DNA from: Pseudomonas piscis
Lineage (GTDB): Bacteria > Pseudomonadota > Gammaproteobacteria > Pseudomonadales > Pseudomonadaceae
Direction of reading: 5' to 3'
Length of the DNA stretch: 64,000 nucleotides
NCBI RefSeq assembly: GCF_009380155.1
Contig: NZ_WHUV01000001.1
Coordinates: forward strand, 310,001 to 374,000
The notes under the pieces are model-generated. The model searched no databases. It was given only the letters and a program-made list of their open reading frames with translations, and was not told where the DNA came from. Below are positions 22,448 through 31,548 of this stretch, one piece after another. The position numbers and the translations under genes were made by a program. Position 1 is the first letter of the stretch; each line of letters starts with the position of its first letter.

Positions 22448-24055
22448 TCACAGCTGGAAGCGCGTGACCGAGGTCTGCAGGGTGGCTACCGAACTCTCCA
22501 TCTGTTCCACGGTGAGGCTCAGGTCACGCATGGCCTGGCTATTGCGCCGGGCCACTTCACTGATCATTTCCACCCGCTGGGCGACTTCGCTGCTGGCCTT
22601 GGATTGTTCGCCGATGGTGTGGGAGATCTCCTGGACCATCAGCGCCGAGCGCTGGGCGCCCTGGCGGATCTCATTGATCGAGGTGCCCGCCTGCTGGGCC
22701 ATGTTCACCCCGTCGTTCACCCGGCTGACTCCTGTCTGCATGCTGCTGACCGCTTGCTCGGTGGTTTCCCGGATACGCTGGATCATGCTGGTGATCTCCT
22801 GGGTCGATTGCGCGGTACGTGCCGCCAGGTTGCGGACCTCGTCGGCGACCACGGCGAAGCCGCGTCCGGCCTCGCCGGCCCTGGCGGCCTCGATGGCGGC
22901 GTTGAGCGCCAACAGGTTGGTTTGTTCGGCGATGCTGTTGATCACCTGGATGATCGAGTGGATTTCTTCGGAGGATTGGCCCAGGGCGGTAATGCTTTCA
23001 GAGGACTGGTTGACCGCCTCGGCAATCTGGCTCATGCCGTCCACCACCCCGAGTATCACTTGGCCGCCGCTGCCGGCCAGGGATTCGGACTGGGCCGAGA
23101 TGCTCTGGGCATTACGCGCATGTTCGGCGACCTGGGCGATGTTGCTGATCATCTGCTCCATGGCCGCCGCCATGTTGGTGGCGCCATCGGCCTGCTCGCT
23201 GGCGCCGTCGGCGATGTTCGACGAGGTACCGCTGAGGCTGTGGGAGCGGCCACGCAGTTCCTCGCTTTCATGGCGGATGGTGGTGATCATCCGCCGCAGG
23301 TTGTCCTGCATTTCGCCCAGGGCCTGTTGCAGCTGGCCGGCTTCGTCGTGGCTGTCGACGCTGATGCTGCGGGTCAGGTCGCCCTGGGCAATGGCCCGGG
23401 CCGTGGCCACTGACTTCTCCAGGGGCTTGAGCACGCGGTTGAGCAGTCGCCGGGTCAGCAGGCACAGGGCCAGGGCGGCGCACAGGCTGCCACCGATCAG
23501 CCAGCCGGCGGCCTGGCGCACGGCCGTTTCGCTACGGTCGCGGGTTTGCGCGCTGCTGGCTTCGATCTTGCTGCTCAGTGCCTCGTTGCGGGTTTCCACT
23601 TCCGTGAATCGCTGGGAAAACTCCGCCATCTGCAGGCGTGCGGCCTGGGGATCCTTGAGGGCCAGCCCGGCAATGTCCTGGGCGGCCCGGATGTAGTTCT
23701 CCAGCACCGGCTGCAGTTCGGCGATGGCCTCGCGGATATCCGGCGCCAAGGGCAGCCGGGCATTCTCGGCCAGGGACTTGCGGAACCAGTCGCCGTGCTC
23801 GCGCAGGCTGTCGCGCACCTCGTTGCCCGCCGCTTCGTCACCGGGCTGGCTACTCAGCGCTTGCAGCACATCGGCCCGCAGGGCGTCATGCATCATGTCG
23901 GCTTCCAGGTGGTTGCGCAGGGCGCTGGCATTGAGTTCGTTGTCATGCAGGGCGCTGGCCAGGCGCGACTGGCCCCAGAGGCCGATACCGGCCACCAGGG
24001 CGATAGCCAGTAGGCTGATGGCCCCTGAAGTGATCATGTTGTGGCGGATGTTCAT
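22448..24055 (-). CDS. Methyl-accepting chemotaxis protein
   Basis: 535 residues: N-terminal helix (residues 8-30), a periplasmic four-helix-type sensor domain (about 30-185), a second membrane segment ([13 protein letters not shown]), a HAMP domain (about 205-260), and a signalling domain with the conserved hairpin tip [35 protein letters not shown]. The ligand cannot be inferred. There is no C-terminal CheR/CheB docking pentapeptide. The gene stands alone in its strand block between SPFH and gspE-like genes. Confidence 0.93.
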   Translation of the reverse strand: MNIRHNMITSGAISLLAIALVAGIGLWGQSRLASALHDNELNASALRNHLEADMMHDALRADVLQALSSQPGDEAAGNEVRDSLREHGDWFRKSLAENARLPLAPDIREAIAELQPVLENYIRAAQDIAGLALKDPQAARLQMAEFSQRFTEVETRNEALSSKIEASSAQTRDRSETAVRQAAGWLIGGSLCAALALCLLTRRLLNRVLKPLEKSVATARAIAQGDLTRSISVDSHDEAGQLQQALGEMQDNLRRMITTIRHESEELRGRSHSLSGTSSNIADGASEQADGATNMAAAMEQMISNIAQVAEHARNAQSISAQSESLAGSGGQVILGVVDGMSQIAEAVNQSSESITALGQSSEEIHSIIQVINSIAEQTNLLALNAAIEAARAGEAGRGFAVVADEVRNLAARTAQSTQEITSMIQRIRETTEQAVSSMQTGVSRVNDGVNMAQQAGTSINEIRQGAQRSALMVQEISHTIGEQSKASSEVAQRVEMISEVARRNSQAMRDLSLTVEQMESSVATLQTSVTRFQL

Positions 24056-24127
24056 GCCCGGCTCCCTGCACGTTTCGGCTGTGCCTAAAGCGTAGTCCAG
24101 CCCTTGGGGCGCGCCCTCGTGGCACTA

Positions 24128-25903
24128 TCAGGACTCGTTACAGGGCGTGACCCGCAGGGCTTCCTCCAGGCTGGTCAGCCCTTGCGTCACCTTCTGTGCG
24201 GCTGCCAGGCGCAGGCTGCGCATGCCGTCGGCAGCGGCTAGGCGGCGCAGCCCGGACAGGTCGAGGTCTGGTTGGATCAGGGGCCTCAAGGCATCGTTCA
24301 AGCGCATGATTTCGTAGATCCCGACCCGCCCGCGGTAGCCGGTGCCCCGGCACTCGGCGCAGCCAATGGCGCGGTGGGCGTGCAGGGACGCCGGCAGTCG
24401 TTCGGCCGGGGCCAGGCTGCGCCATTGATCCGCGTCGAGAACCACCGGTTGCTTACAGTGCCGGCACAGGGTGCGCACCAGGCGCTGGGCCATGACCCCG
24501 AGCAGCGTGGCCTTGATCAAGTAGTGCGGTACGCCCAGTTCCAGCAGGCGGCTGATGGCGCCCGGGGCATCGTTGGTATGCAGGGTGGACAGCACCAGGT
24601 GTCCGGTGAGGGCGGCCTGGATGGCCATCTCGGCGGTTTCCAGGTCGCGGATCTCGCCGATCATGATGATGTCCGGATCCTGGCGCAGCAGCGCACGCAC
24701 ACCGCTGGAGAAGCCCAGGTCGATGTTGTGCTGGACCTGCATCTGGTTGAAGGACGGCTCGATCATCTCGATCGGGTCCTCGATGGTGCACAGGTTGATC
24801 TGGGGCGTGGCCAGCTTCTTCAGGGTGGCGTAGAGGGTGCTGGTCTTGCCCGAGCCGGTGGGGCCGGTGACCAGGATGATGCCGTGGGCCTGGGCGGTCA
24901 TGGCCTGCCAGCACGCCAGGTCCTCGGCGGCGAAACCCAGCTGGTCGAAGTCCCTGAGCAGGACCTGGGGATCGAAGATGCGCATCACCAGTTTCTCGCC
25001 GAAGGCGGTGGGCAGGGTCGAGAGCCGCAGCTCGACGGCGTTGCCCTCGGGAGTGAGGGTCTTGATCCGGCCATCCTGGGGCTTGCGACGTTCCGCGACG
25101 TTCATCCGGCCCAGGCTCTTGAGTCGGCTGACGATGGCCTGGGTCACGTGGGGTTCGAAGGCATAGACCTCGTGCAGCAGGCCGTCGATGCGCAAGCGCA
25201 GGTTGCCCTGTTCACGCCGAGGTTCGATATGGATATCGCTGGCTCGCTGTGCGAAGGCGTATTGCAGCAGCCAGTCGACGATATTGACGATGTGGGCGTC
25301 GTCGGCATCCGGCGCCTGGCCGCTGTTGCCTGGTTTGAGCAACTGCTCGAAGTTGCCGGGGCCGTTGCCCCGATGTTCGTTGCTGGCGCCGCTGACCGAC
25401 CTGGCAAGGCGATAGAACTCCAGGGTCAGGTGACGGATCTGCGCCGGGCTGGCCAGCACCCGCCGCACGGAGCGCTTCAGGGCATGGGCCAGGTCGGCTT
25501 CCCAGGCGCTGACATAGGGCTGGGCGCTGGCCACGGTCACGCTCAGGGTATCCACGGCGATGGCGAGGATCCCGTGTCGCTGGGCGAACGCCCGGGACAT
25601 CAGCGGGGTGATGGCGGCTGCATCGATCTGCAGTGGGTCGAGGCGTAGATAGGGCTGGCCGGCTTCCTGGGCGAGCCAGGCGGTGAGGCTGTCCAGGTCC
25701 AGCTGGCGGCCCGGCCGATGCAGGTCTGGCAACTGCTGTTCGGCAATGTTTTCCAGCGGGTGCCGGGGTTCTCCGATGTCATGTTGCCTTGCCGCCATGA
25801 CCTGCCCGGCGGCTTCCTGGCTGATCCGCCCCTGGGCCTGCAAGTCGCGCAGCAGCTTGCCCAGCTCCAGCTTGCGATCCCGGGGCAGATGGTTGGCACC
25901 CAT
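24128..25903 (-). CDS. GspE/PulE-type secretion ATPase
   Basis: 591 residues. An N-terminal MshEN/GspE-N region is followed by the ATPase core: Asp box near RASDIHIEPR, Walker A GPTGSGKTST, Walker B DPDIIMIGEIRD, His box LVLSTLHTNDA, and the zinc-binding C-terminal CRHC...CAEC pair. Such ATPases drive type II secretion or type IV pilus assembly, but no other secretion gene is in the window, so it is an orphan ATPase. A stretch around residues 165-195 (SNEHRGNGPG) appears as a flexible linker. Confidence 0.9.
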   Translation of the reverse strand: MGANHLPRDRKLELGKLLRDLQAQGRISQEAAGQVMAARQHDIGEPRHPLENIAEQQLPDLHRPGRQLDLDSLTAWLAQEAGQPYLRLDPLQIDAAAITPLMSRAFAQRHGILAIAVDTLSVTVASAQPYVSAWEADLAHALKRSVRRVLASPAQIRHLTLEFYRLARSVSGASNEHRGNGPGNFEQLLKPGNSGQAPDADDAHIVNIVDWLLQYAFAQRASDIHIEPRREQGNLRLRIDGLLHEVYAFEPHVTQAIVSRLKSLGRMNVAERRKPQDGRIKTLTPEGNAVELRLSTLPTAFGEKLVMRIFDPQVLLRDFDQLGFAAEDLACWQAMTAQAHGIILVTGPTGSGKTSTLYATLKKLATPQINLCTIEDPIEMIEPSFNQMQVQHNIDLGFSSGVRALLRQDPDIIMIGEIRDLETAEMAIQAALTGHLVLSTLHTNDAPGAISRLLELGVPHYLIKATLLGVMAQRLVRTLCRHCKQPVVLDADQWRSLAPAERLPASLHAHRAIGCAECRGTGYRGRVGIYEIMRLNDALRPLIQPDLDLSGLRRLAAADGMRSLRLAAAQKVTQGLTSLEEALRVTPCNES

Positions 25904-26005
25904 GGGGTTCTCCCTGCTCGTGGTCGAGAGCCGACCGGAACAGCCAAGGGTAGCCCCCGGGTAGCGTCGGGGCGGCCAGCCAAGGGTTGCAGGATTTTGC
26001 CGGCT

Positions 26006-26335
26006 TCAGCCAGCGGCTTGCAGGCGCATGGGTTCCAGTTGTTGCAGCTCGACCGAGCAGACGCACACCAGGTTGCGCAGTTTTTCGGCAATCACTCCGG
26101 CGCGATGCCAGCTCAAGCCTGCAAGCTCCACTTCCATGTGCAGCATATCGTCCTGCTGTTGCATCGAGATCCGTTGTGGCACCAGGAACTGCAAGGCGAA
26201 ATGGTTGAGGACCCGGCACAGCACATCGGCTTCGGCGTCGGCTGCCAACTGGTACTGCACGCGGCAATGGGCCTGGCTAGGGCTCCAGACATCAGGACGG
26301 GGCGAGGGGCCAAAGGCGGTGTCGAGCGAGGGCAT
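26006..26335 (-). CDS. Small ACT-like protein next to an Lrp regulator
   Basis: 109 residues from the ATG at 26335, which has GGAG six bases upstream. Residues about 20-100 (AHCRVQYQLAADAEADVLCRV ... WHRAGVIAEKLRNLVCVCSVEL) resemble a single ACT ligand-binding fold by predicted beta-alpha-beta pattern. No DNA-binding region is present. It is divergent from an Lrp/AsnC gene across 124 A/T-rich bases, a typical place for a regulator's target. The function is unknown and the ACT assignment is tentative. Confidence 0.6.
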   Translation of the reverse strand: MPSLDTAFGPSPRPDVWSPSQAHCRVQYQLAADAEADVLCRVLNHFALQFLVPQRISMQQQDDMLHMEVELAGLSWHRAGVIAEKLRNLVCVCSVELQQLEPMRLQAAG

Positions 26336-26405
26336 GGTGGTCTCCAATTCAATGGAGAAATTTTTACATTCGGTTTCGGGTATTTCTTATCTAAGATTGA
26401 TCATT

Positions 26406-26422
26406 ATTCAAATTTATTGAAT
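26406..26422. promoter_or_regulatory. Inverted repeat, candidate Lrp-type operator
   Basis: ATTCAA-ATTTA-TTGAAT forms a perfect 6-bp inverted repeat within a strongly A/T-rich 124-base divergent region, 38 bases before the Lrp/AsnC start. Lrp proteins favour such A/T-rich dyads and commonly autoregulate. Confidence 0.45.
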
Positions 26423-26459
26423 TGAAATATTCGCTATTTAACTAATTTGGAGATTATTC

Positions 26460-26930
26460 ATGCATAGCGAGCTGGACGCCTATGACCGCCGGATTCTCGC
26501 CCTCTTGCAGGAAGATGCCTCGCTATCCAGCGCGCAGATCGCCGAGCAGGTGGGATTGTCGCAGTCGCCATGCTGGCGGCGGATCCAGCGTTTGAAGGAG
26601 GAAGGGGTGATTCGCGGCCAGGTGACCTTGCTGGATCGCAAGAAGATCGGGCTGAACACGCAGATCTTTGCCGAGATCAAGCTCAATGCCCACGGCCGCT
26701 CCAACTTCACCGAGTTCACCGAAGCGATCCGTGGTTTCCCGGAAGTGCTGGAGTGCTACGTGCTGATGGGAGCGGTGGACTTCTTGCTGCGGGTGGTGGC
26801 GGCAGACATCGAGGCCTACGAGCGCTTCTTCTTCGAGAAGCTGTCCATGGTGCCGGGTATCCAAGAGGTGAACTCGATCGTTGCCCTGTCGGAGATCAAG
26901 TCCACCACCAGCCTGCCGCTGCTGCGCTGA
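26460..26930 (+). CDS. Lrp/AsnC-family transcriptional regulator
   Basis: 156 residues, standard for the family. The N-terminal winged helix reads LDAYDRRILALLQEDASLS with recognition helix SQSPCWRRIQRLKEEGVI; the C-terminal RAM/ACT-like domain (FTEFTEAIRGFPEVLECYVLMGAVDFLLRVV) binds amino acids. The first codon is ATG at 26460, preceded by TTGGAG. Targets probably include the divergent small gene. Its stop abuts the stop of the convergent CYTH gene with no intervening base. Confidence 0.92.
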   Translation: MHSELDAYDRRILALLQEDASLSSAQIAEQVGLSQSPCWRRIQRLKEEGVIRGQVTLLDRKKIGLNTQIFAEIKLNAHGRSNFTEFTEAIRGFPEVLECYVLMGAVDFLLRVVAADIEAYERFFFEKLSMVPGIQEVNSIVALSEIKSTTSLPLLR

Positions 26931-28298
26931 TCACATGCGCAGCAGGGTCTTCCAGGCACGGTTCTGGAAGACCGCGATGGCTTGCTGCTTGCGTGCCGCC
27001 AGGGCTTCGTCGCTGATCGGCTCGTTGGCCAGCTGCGCCAGCTTGTTCAGCTCACCATAGAGGCGGTCCAGCTCGGAGATCTCCAGCACGCTGCGGGCGT
27101 GGTGCAGCCAGGCCTGGATGCGCTCGATGCGCGGCAGTTGCTCGGCCAGGTCCTCGGGTTGCTGCTGGTAGCGCGGCAATTGCAGGGAAGTGGCTTCTTC
27201 GGCCAGCAGGCGTGGCAGCCAGCTGTCCAGGCGCGCGGCACCCTGGCGATTGCCCCGGGTGTTGCGCTCGGCGGTCCAGGCCCGGGCCAGCAGCCAGCGC
27301 GAGGTATTCAGCGAGAACAGGCCCCAGCGCACGTCTTGCAGTTCTTCGATGAACTGTTCCGGAGCGGCCTTGCGCACGTCTTCGTCATCGAGGCCGGCTT
27401 GTACCAGCGGACGCCAGTCTTCGAGCAGCGCGTCCAGGGCGCTGCGCAGTTCGGCAGTGGACTGGCGTGGCGCTGCCTGGCCCAGGCTGCTGGCCAGGGC
27501 GCGCAATTCGGCGAGGTTTTCCACCCAATCCTGCAGCAGGCGCCAGTGGCCGTTGAAGCGGTACTGTTCGGCCAGGCGCTGGCTGCTGCCCAGCAGGTGC
27601 CAGGCCAGGGCAGCGAAGGCTTCGTCCAGCGATGTTTCGGCAGTCAGTTGCGGGGCCGGCAGGCTCAGGGTGTAGCTGCCGGCATCGAACAGACGGTAGC
27701 CACGCTCGGCCTTGCTGATATCGCAGGGCATCAGCGGCAGGGTCATGGCCAGTTCCGAGGCCAGTTCCAGCAGGGCGGCCGGTTCGCCTTCGCGCAGTTC
27801 CAGCTCCAGCTCGCAGATCTCTTCCTTGTGCTTGCCGGCGACCACCTGGCCCAGGTCCAGGGCCGCTTCGATCACCACCTTGGCCTTGCCGCGACCCCAG
27901 GCGATTTCCGCGCGCTCGCGGACGAAATCGGTGGTGAACATCGGCTTGAGGGTCTTCTTGTCCAGCTCGGCCAGGGCTTCGGGCCAACATTGATCGTCGA
28001 GCTTCTTCAGGTCGAGCTTGGCCTTGGGTAGCTGCCAGTCGTACTCGTTGCGTACGGACAGGCCGGCGATGCTCTGGCCACGAGTCTTGAGGGTCTGGAT
28101 CACCACGTCGCCATCGCGGCGCAGGCGCAGGGCCACCTTGGCCTGGGCCAGGTCGCGGTCCGGGCTGTCGAAGTACTGGTTCATCAGTTCACGGCGTTCC
28201 CAGCCACTTTTGTTGCGTTTCTTCAGCAGCGGGTGCTCGCGCAGGGCGGCGAGGGTCTCGCGGCTGGCGCGGAGTTTGATTTCGGTTTCTTTCTGCAT
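26931..28298 (-). CDS. CYTH-CHAD inorganic triphosphatase (YgiF-like)
   Basis: 455 residues from the ATG at 28298, where the CYTH domain begins with its metal-binding ExExK motif (KETEIKLRA). Residues about 1-200 form the triphosphate tunnel domain (MNQYFDSPD, LRLRRDG), and about 220-455 a helical, Arg/His-rich CHAD domain thought to bind polyphosphate. The enzyme hydrolyses tripolyphosphate. The frame is open for 57 codons further upstream, overlapping argE, but that part is not family-like. It is divergent from argE. Confidence 0.9.
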   Translation of the reverse strand: MQKETEIKLRASRETLAALREHPLLKKRNKSGWERRELMNQYFDSPDRDLAQAKVALRLRRDGDVVIQTLKTRGQSIAGLSVRNEYDWQLPKAKLDLKKLDDQCWPEALAELDKKTLKPMFTTDFVRERAEIAWGRGKAKVVIEAALDLGQVVAGKHKEEICELELELREGEPAALLELASELAMTLPLMPCDISKAERGYRLFDAGSYTLSLPAPQLTAETSLDEAFAALAWHLLGSSQRLAEQYRFNGHWRLLQDWVENLAELRALASSLGQAAPRQSTAELRSALDALLEDWRPLVQAGLDDEDVRKAAPEQFIEELQDVRWGLFSLNTSRWLLARAWTAERNTRGNRQGAARLDSWLPRLLAEEATSLQLPRYQQQPEDLAEQLPRIERIQAWLHHARSVLEISELDRLYGELNKLAQLANEPISDEALAARKQQAIAVFQNRAWKTLLRM

Positions 28299-28456
28299 GG
28301 CCGGACAATCCAGGATCGGGAGCGCAGCCGGGGAAGAGTTGGCTGCCAAGGTCGTGCAGTGTACAGGACAAGGCGTCGACAGGTGCCGCCGCGGTTCCTT
28401 CGGCGGGGCAACAGCCCCTATGATGGGCTTCGTCTTGGACATTCCGGAGCCCGCCC

Positions 28457-29614
28457 ATGCCATTGCCATCGATGAAGGATCAATTCGCCGCGTTGATCGC
28501 CGCCCCTTCGGTGAGCTGCACCCAGCCCGCTCTGGACCAGTCCAACCGGCCAGTCATCGACCTGCTCGCCGCTTGGCTCGGCGACCTGGGTTTTGCCTGC
28601 GACATCCAGCAGGTCAGCCCCGGCAAGTTCAACCTGCTGGCCAGCTTCGGCAGTGGTCCTGGCGGCCTGGTGCTGTCCGGACACAGCGACACGGTGCCCT
28701 TCGACGCCGCGCTGTGGCAGACCGACCCACTGAAGCTGACCGAGGTCGACGGGCGCTGGGTCGGCCTTGGCAGCTGCGACATGAAGGGCTTCTTCGCCCT
28801 GGCCATCGAGGCGGTGCGGCCGTTGCTCGAACAACCGTTCAAGCAGCCGTTGCTGATCCTGGCCACCTGCGATGAGGAAAGCTCCATGGCCGGAGCCCGG
28901 GCCCTGGCGGATGCCGGGCGGCCCCTGGGGCGCGCGGCGGTGATCGGCGAGCCCACCGGGCTCAAGCCGATCCGCCTGCACAAGGGGGTGATGATGGAGC
29001 GTATCGACATCCTCGGGCGCAGCGGCCATTCGTCGGATCCGAGCCTGGGGCACAGTGCCCTGGAGGCCATGCACGATGCCATCGGCGAACTGCGTGGCCT
29101 GCGCCTGCAGTGGCAGCGTGAGTTTCGCAATCCGCAATTTGGCGTGCCACAGCCGACCCTGAACTTCGGCTGCATCCACGGTGGCGACAACCCCAACCGT
29201 ATCTGTGGCCAGTGTTCGCTGGAGTTCGACCTGCGGCCCCTGCCGGGTATGGACCCGCAAGCCCTGCGCGAGGCGATCCGGCAGAAGCTCAGGCCTGTGG
29301 CCGAACGGCACGAAGTGCAGATCGACTATGCGCCGCTGTTTCCTGCCGTTCCACCGTTCGAGCAGCCTGAGGACGCCGAGCTGGTGCGAGTGGCGGAGCG
29401 CTTGACCGGGCATCGTGCCGAAGCAGTGGCGTTCGGCACCGAAGCGCCTTATCTTCAGCGCCTTGGTTGCCAGACCCTGGTCCTTGGCCCGGGGGATATC
29501 GCCTGTGCCCACCAGCCGGGGGAGTACCTGGAAATGTCACGCTTGCAGCCTACCGTGCATCTATTACGGGAATTGATTGAACATTACTGCCTGAAGCCGG
29601 CCCAATTTCAGTAA
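28457..29614 (+). CDS. argE: N-acetylornithine deacetylase
   Basis: 385 residues of the M20 metallopeptidase family. Metal and catalytic motifs are visible: GHSDTVPFD near residue 75, GSCDMKGFFA near 110, and TCDEESSMAGAR near 140 with the catalytic Glu. It removes the acetyl group from N-acetylornithine in arginine synthesis. argA follows on the same strand after 136 bases. The ATG at 28457 is retained; codon 6 is another Met, so the exact start could be 15 bases later. Confidence 0.93.
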   Translation: MPLPSMKDQFAALIAAPSVSCTQPALDQSNRPVIDLLAAWLGDLGFACDIQQVSPGKFNLLASFGSGPGGLVLSGHSDTVPFDAALWQTDPLKLTEVDGRWVGLGSCDMKGFFALAIEAVRPLLEQPFKQPLLILATCDEESSMAGARALADAGRPLGRAAVIGEPTGLKPIRLHKGVMMERIDILGRSGHSSDPSLGHSALEAMHDAIGELRGLRLQWQREFRNPQFGVPQPTLNFGCIHGGDNPNRICGQCSLEFDLRPLPGMDPQALREAIRQKLRPVAERHEVQIDYAPLFPAVPPFEQPEDAELVRVAERLTGHRAEAVAFGTEAPYLQRLGCQTLVLGPGDIACAHQPGEYLEMSRLQPTVHLLRELIEHYCLKPAQFQ

Positions 29615-29750
29615 ATTGCCGTCGTCCCTGTCCGTACCCATGAGGAGAGTAAGCGTGTCGCCAAGCCTGTTCCGACGATAACCATCAGCCCGCTGTGCGT
29701 TTTCCGTTTCGTCCTTCCATAGGCTGCTTTTTATTTACAGGCTCAGGTTC

Positions 29751-31049
29751 ATGCCCGAATACGTCAATTGGCTCCGCCACGCGTCTCCCTACATCAATGC
29801 CCACCGCGACTGCACCTTCGTGGTCATGCTGCCCGGCGACGGTGTTGAACATCCCAACTTCGGCAATATCGTCCACGACCTGGTGCTGCTGCACAGCCTG
29901 GGAGTGCGTCTGGTGCTGGTGCATGGTTCCCGTCCGCAGATCGAATCACGCCTTGCCGCCCGCGGCCTGACTCCGCATTACCACCACGGGATGCGGATCA
30001 CCGATGCCGCCACCCTGGAGTGCGTGATCGACGCCGTGGGCCAACTGCGCATCGCCATCGAAGCGCGCCTGTCCATGGACATGGCCTCCTCGCCGATGCA
30101 GGGCTCGCGGCTGCGGGTCGCCAGCGGCAACCTGGTGACCGCGCGGCCGATCGGCGTGCTCGAAGGCGTCGACTACCACCACACCGGCGAGGTGCGCCGG
30201 GTCGATCGCAAGGGTATCAACCGCCTGCTGGACGAGCGTTCCATCGTCCTGTTGTCGCCCCTGGGATATTCGCCCACCGGGGAAACCTTCAACCTGGCCT
30301 GTGAAGATGTCGCCACTCGCGCGGCCATCGACCTGGGCGCCGACAAACTGTTGCTGTTCGGGGCTGATCCGGGCCTGCTGGACGAGAGCGGCAAGCTGGT
30401 GCGTGAACTGCGTCCGCAGCAGGTTCCGGCTCATTTGCAGCGCCTGGGCGCCAACTACCAGGCCGAGCTGCTGGATGCAGCGGCCGAGGCTTGCCGGGGT
30501 GGGGTAGGGCGCAGCCATATCGTCAGCTATGCCGAGGATGGCGCCTTGCTGACCGAACTGTTCACCCGCGATGGCGGTGGCACCCTGGTGGCCCAGGAGC
30601 AGTTCGAGCGTGTGCGCGAAGCGGCGATCGAGGATGTCGGCGGCCTGCTGGACCTGATCAGCCCGCTGGAAGAGCAGGGCATCCTGGTGCGCCGTTCCCG
30701 CGAGGTGCTGGAGCGGGAGATCGAGCAGTTCAGCGTGGTTGAGCGCGAGGGCATGATCATCGCCTGCGCCGCGTTGTACCAGATCGCCGATTCCGACGCT
30801 GGCGAGCTGGCCTGCCTGGCGGTGAGCCCGGAGTATCGGCACGGCAAGCGTGGTGATGAACTGCTGGAAAGAATCGAGGCCCGGGCCCGGGCCCAGGGAC
30901 TCAAGACCCTGTTCGTGCTCACCACGCGCACGGCCCACTGGTTCCGTGAGCGGGGCTTCGCGCCCAGCAGTGTGGAGCGCCTGCCATCGGCGCGGGCCTC
31001 GCTGTACAACTACCAGCGCAATTCGAAGATCTTCGAAAAAGCCCTCTGA
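29751..31049 (+). CDS. argA: N-acetylglutamate synthase
   Basis: 432 residues, the classical bacterial NAGS length. An amino-acid-kinase domain fills about residues 1-280 (VLVHGSRPQIESRL, the arginine-binding part), and a GNAT acetyltransferase domain the last 150 (LACLAVSPEYRHGKRGDELLERIEARA). It makes N-acetylglutamate from glutamate and acetyl-CoA, the first, arginine-inhibited step of the pathway. It follows argE. A hairpin terminator lies 21 bases after the stop. Confidence 0.95.
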   Translation: MPEYVNWLRHASPYINAHRDCTFVVMLPGDGVEHPNFGNIVHDLVLLHSLGVRLVLVHGSRPQIESRLAARGLTPHYHHGMRITDAATLECVIDAVGQLRIAIEARLSMDMASSPMQGSRLRVASGNLVTARPIGVLEGVDYHHTGEVRRVDRKGINRLLDERSIVLLSPLGYSPTGETFNLACEDVATRAAIDLGADKLLLFGADPGLLDESGKLVRELRPQQVPAHLQRLGANYQAELLDAAAEACRGGVGRSHIVSYAEDGALLTELFTRDGGGTLVAQEQFERVREAAIEDVGGLLDLISPLEEQGILVRRSREVLEREIEQFSVVEREGMIIACAALYQIADSDAGELACLAVSPEYRHGKRGDELLERIEARARAQGLKTLFVLTTRTAHWFRERGFAPSSVERLPSARASLYNYQRNSKIFEKAL

Positions 31050-31070
31050 AATCCTTCCTTCTGCTACACC

Positions 31071-31108
31071 AGCGCCGCGGTTCGATCATGGGATCGGATC
31101 GCGGCGCT
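31071..31108 (+). terminator. Hairpin terminator after argA
   Basis: AGCGCCGCG (31071-31079) pairs with CGCGGCGCT (31100-31108); the 20-base interior contains further GATC-based pairing. Only a weak T-rich tail (GTGTATTTC) follows, so termination efficiency is uncertain. Confidence 0.6.
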
Positions 31109-31548
31109 GTGTATTTCAGAATAATTTCATTTCGATACTAAAACTGTAACAAATTGACGGGAGGATAGGCTCTTAGCCATGATTGCGTCGCTTTTTTGAT
31201 CCCTTATGACGTTATTCATTGATCTGGCTAAGGGTCTGGAAGAGAGAGCGGCGGGAAAATATTTTTCAGGAATGGGCTCGCGAGGGTCTACGCTGGAGCT
31301 TTTGGCTGACGGATGGCGAGCTTTATTCCTGAAGGGTATGAGAAAGAATGGAATAATTCTTTTTGGGTTTATGAGTTATTCATTAACCTGCATGGACCAA
31401 ATAACTGCGATTAGACATTGGTCGAAGACACAGATCGTTACGATTGACTTGTCAGTCACGGTCTGGCGCTAATCGCACATCTATGGCACTCGGGCGTATC
31501 GATCTGGGGCCAGGAACCACAAGAATTAGAAAACGAGAGGAGCGATAC
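31109..31548 (+). other. Long A/T-rich leader region before the porin gene
   Basis: 440 bases without a convincing gene; an 88-codon frame at 31206-31472 has no ribosome binding site and no recognisable domain. A TTCAGGAAT/ATTCCTGAA inverted repeat (31265-31273 and 31325-31333) suggests RNA structure. A candidate sigma-70 promoter is TTGACT (31444-31449) with an 18-base spacer to GCTAAT (31468-31473), overlapped by a TGACT-TGTC-AGTCA dyad that could bind a regulator. The porin start lies 75 bases further on. Confidence 0.4.

Noticed and set aside
31206..31472. 88-codon open frame upstream of the porin gene
   Set aside because: No ribosome binding site, odd composition, and it overlaps the best candidate promoter for the porin gene.
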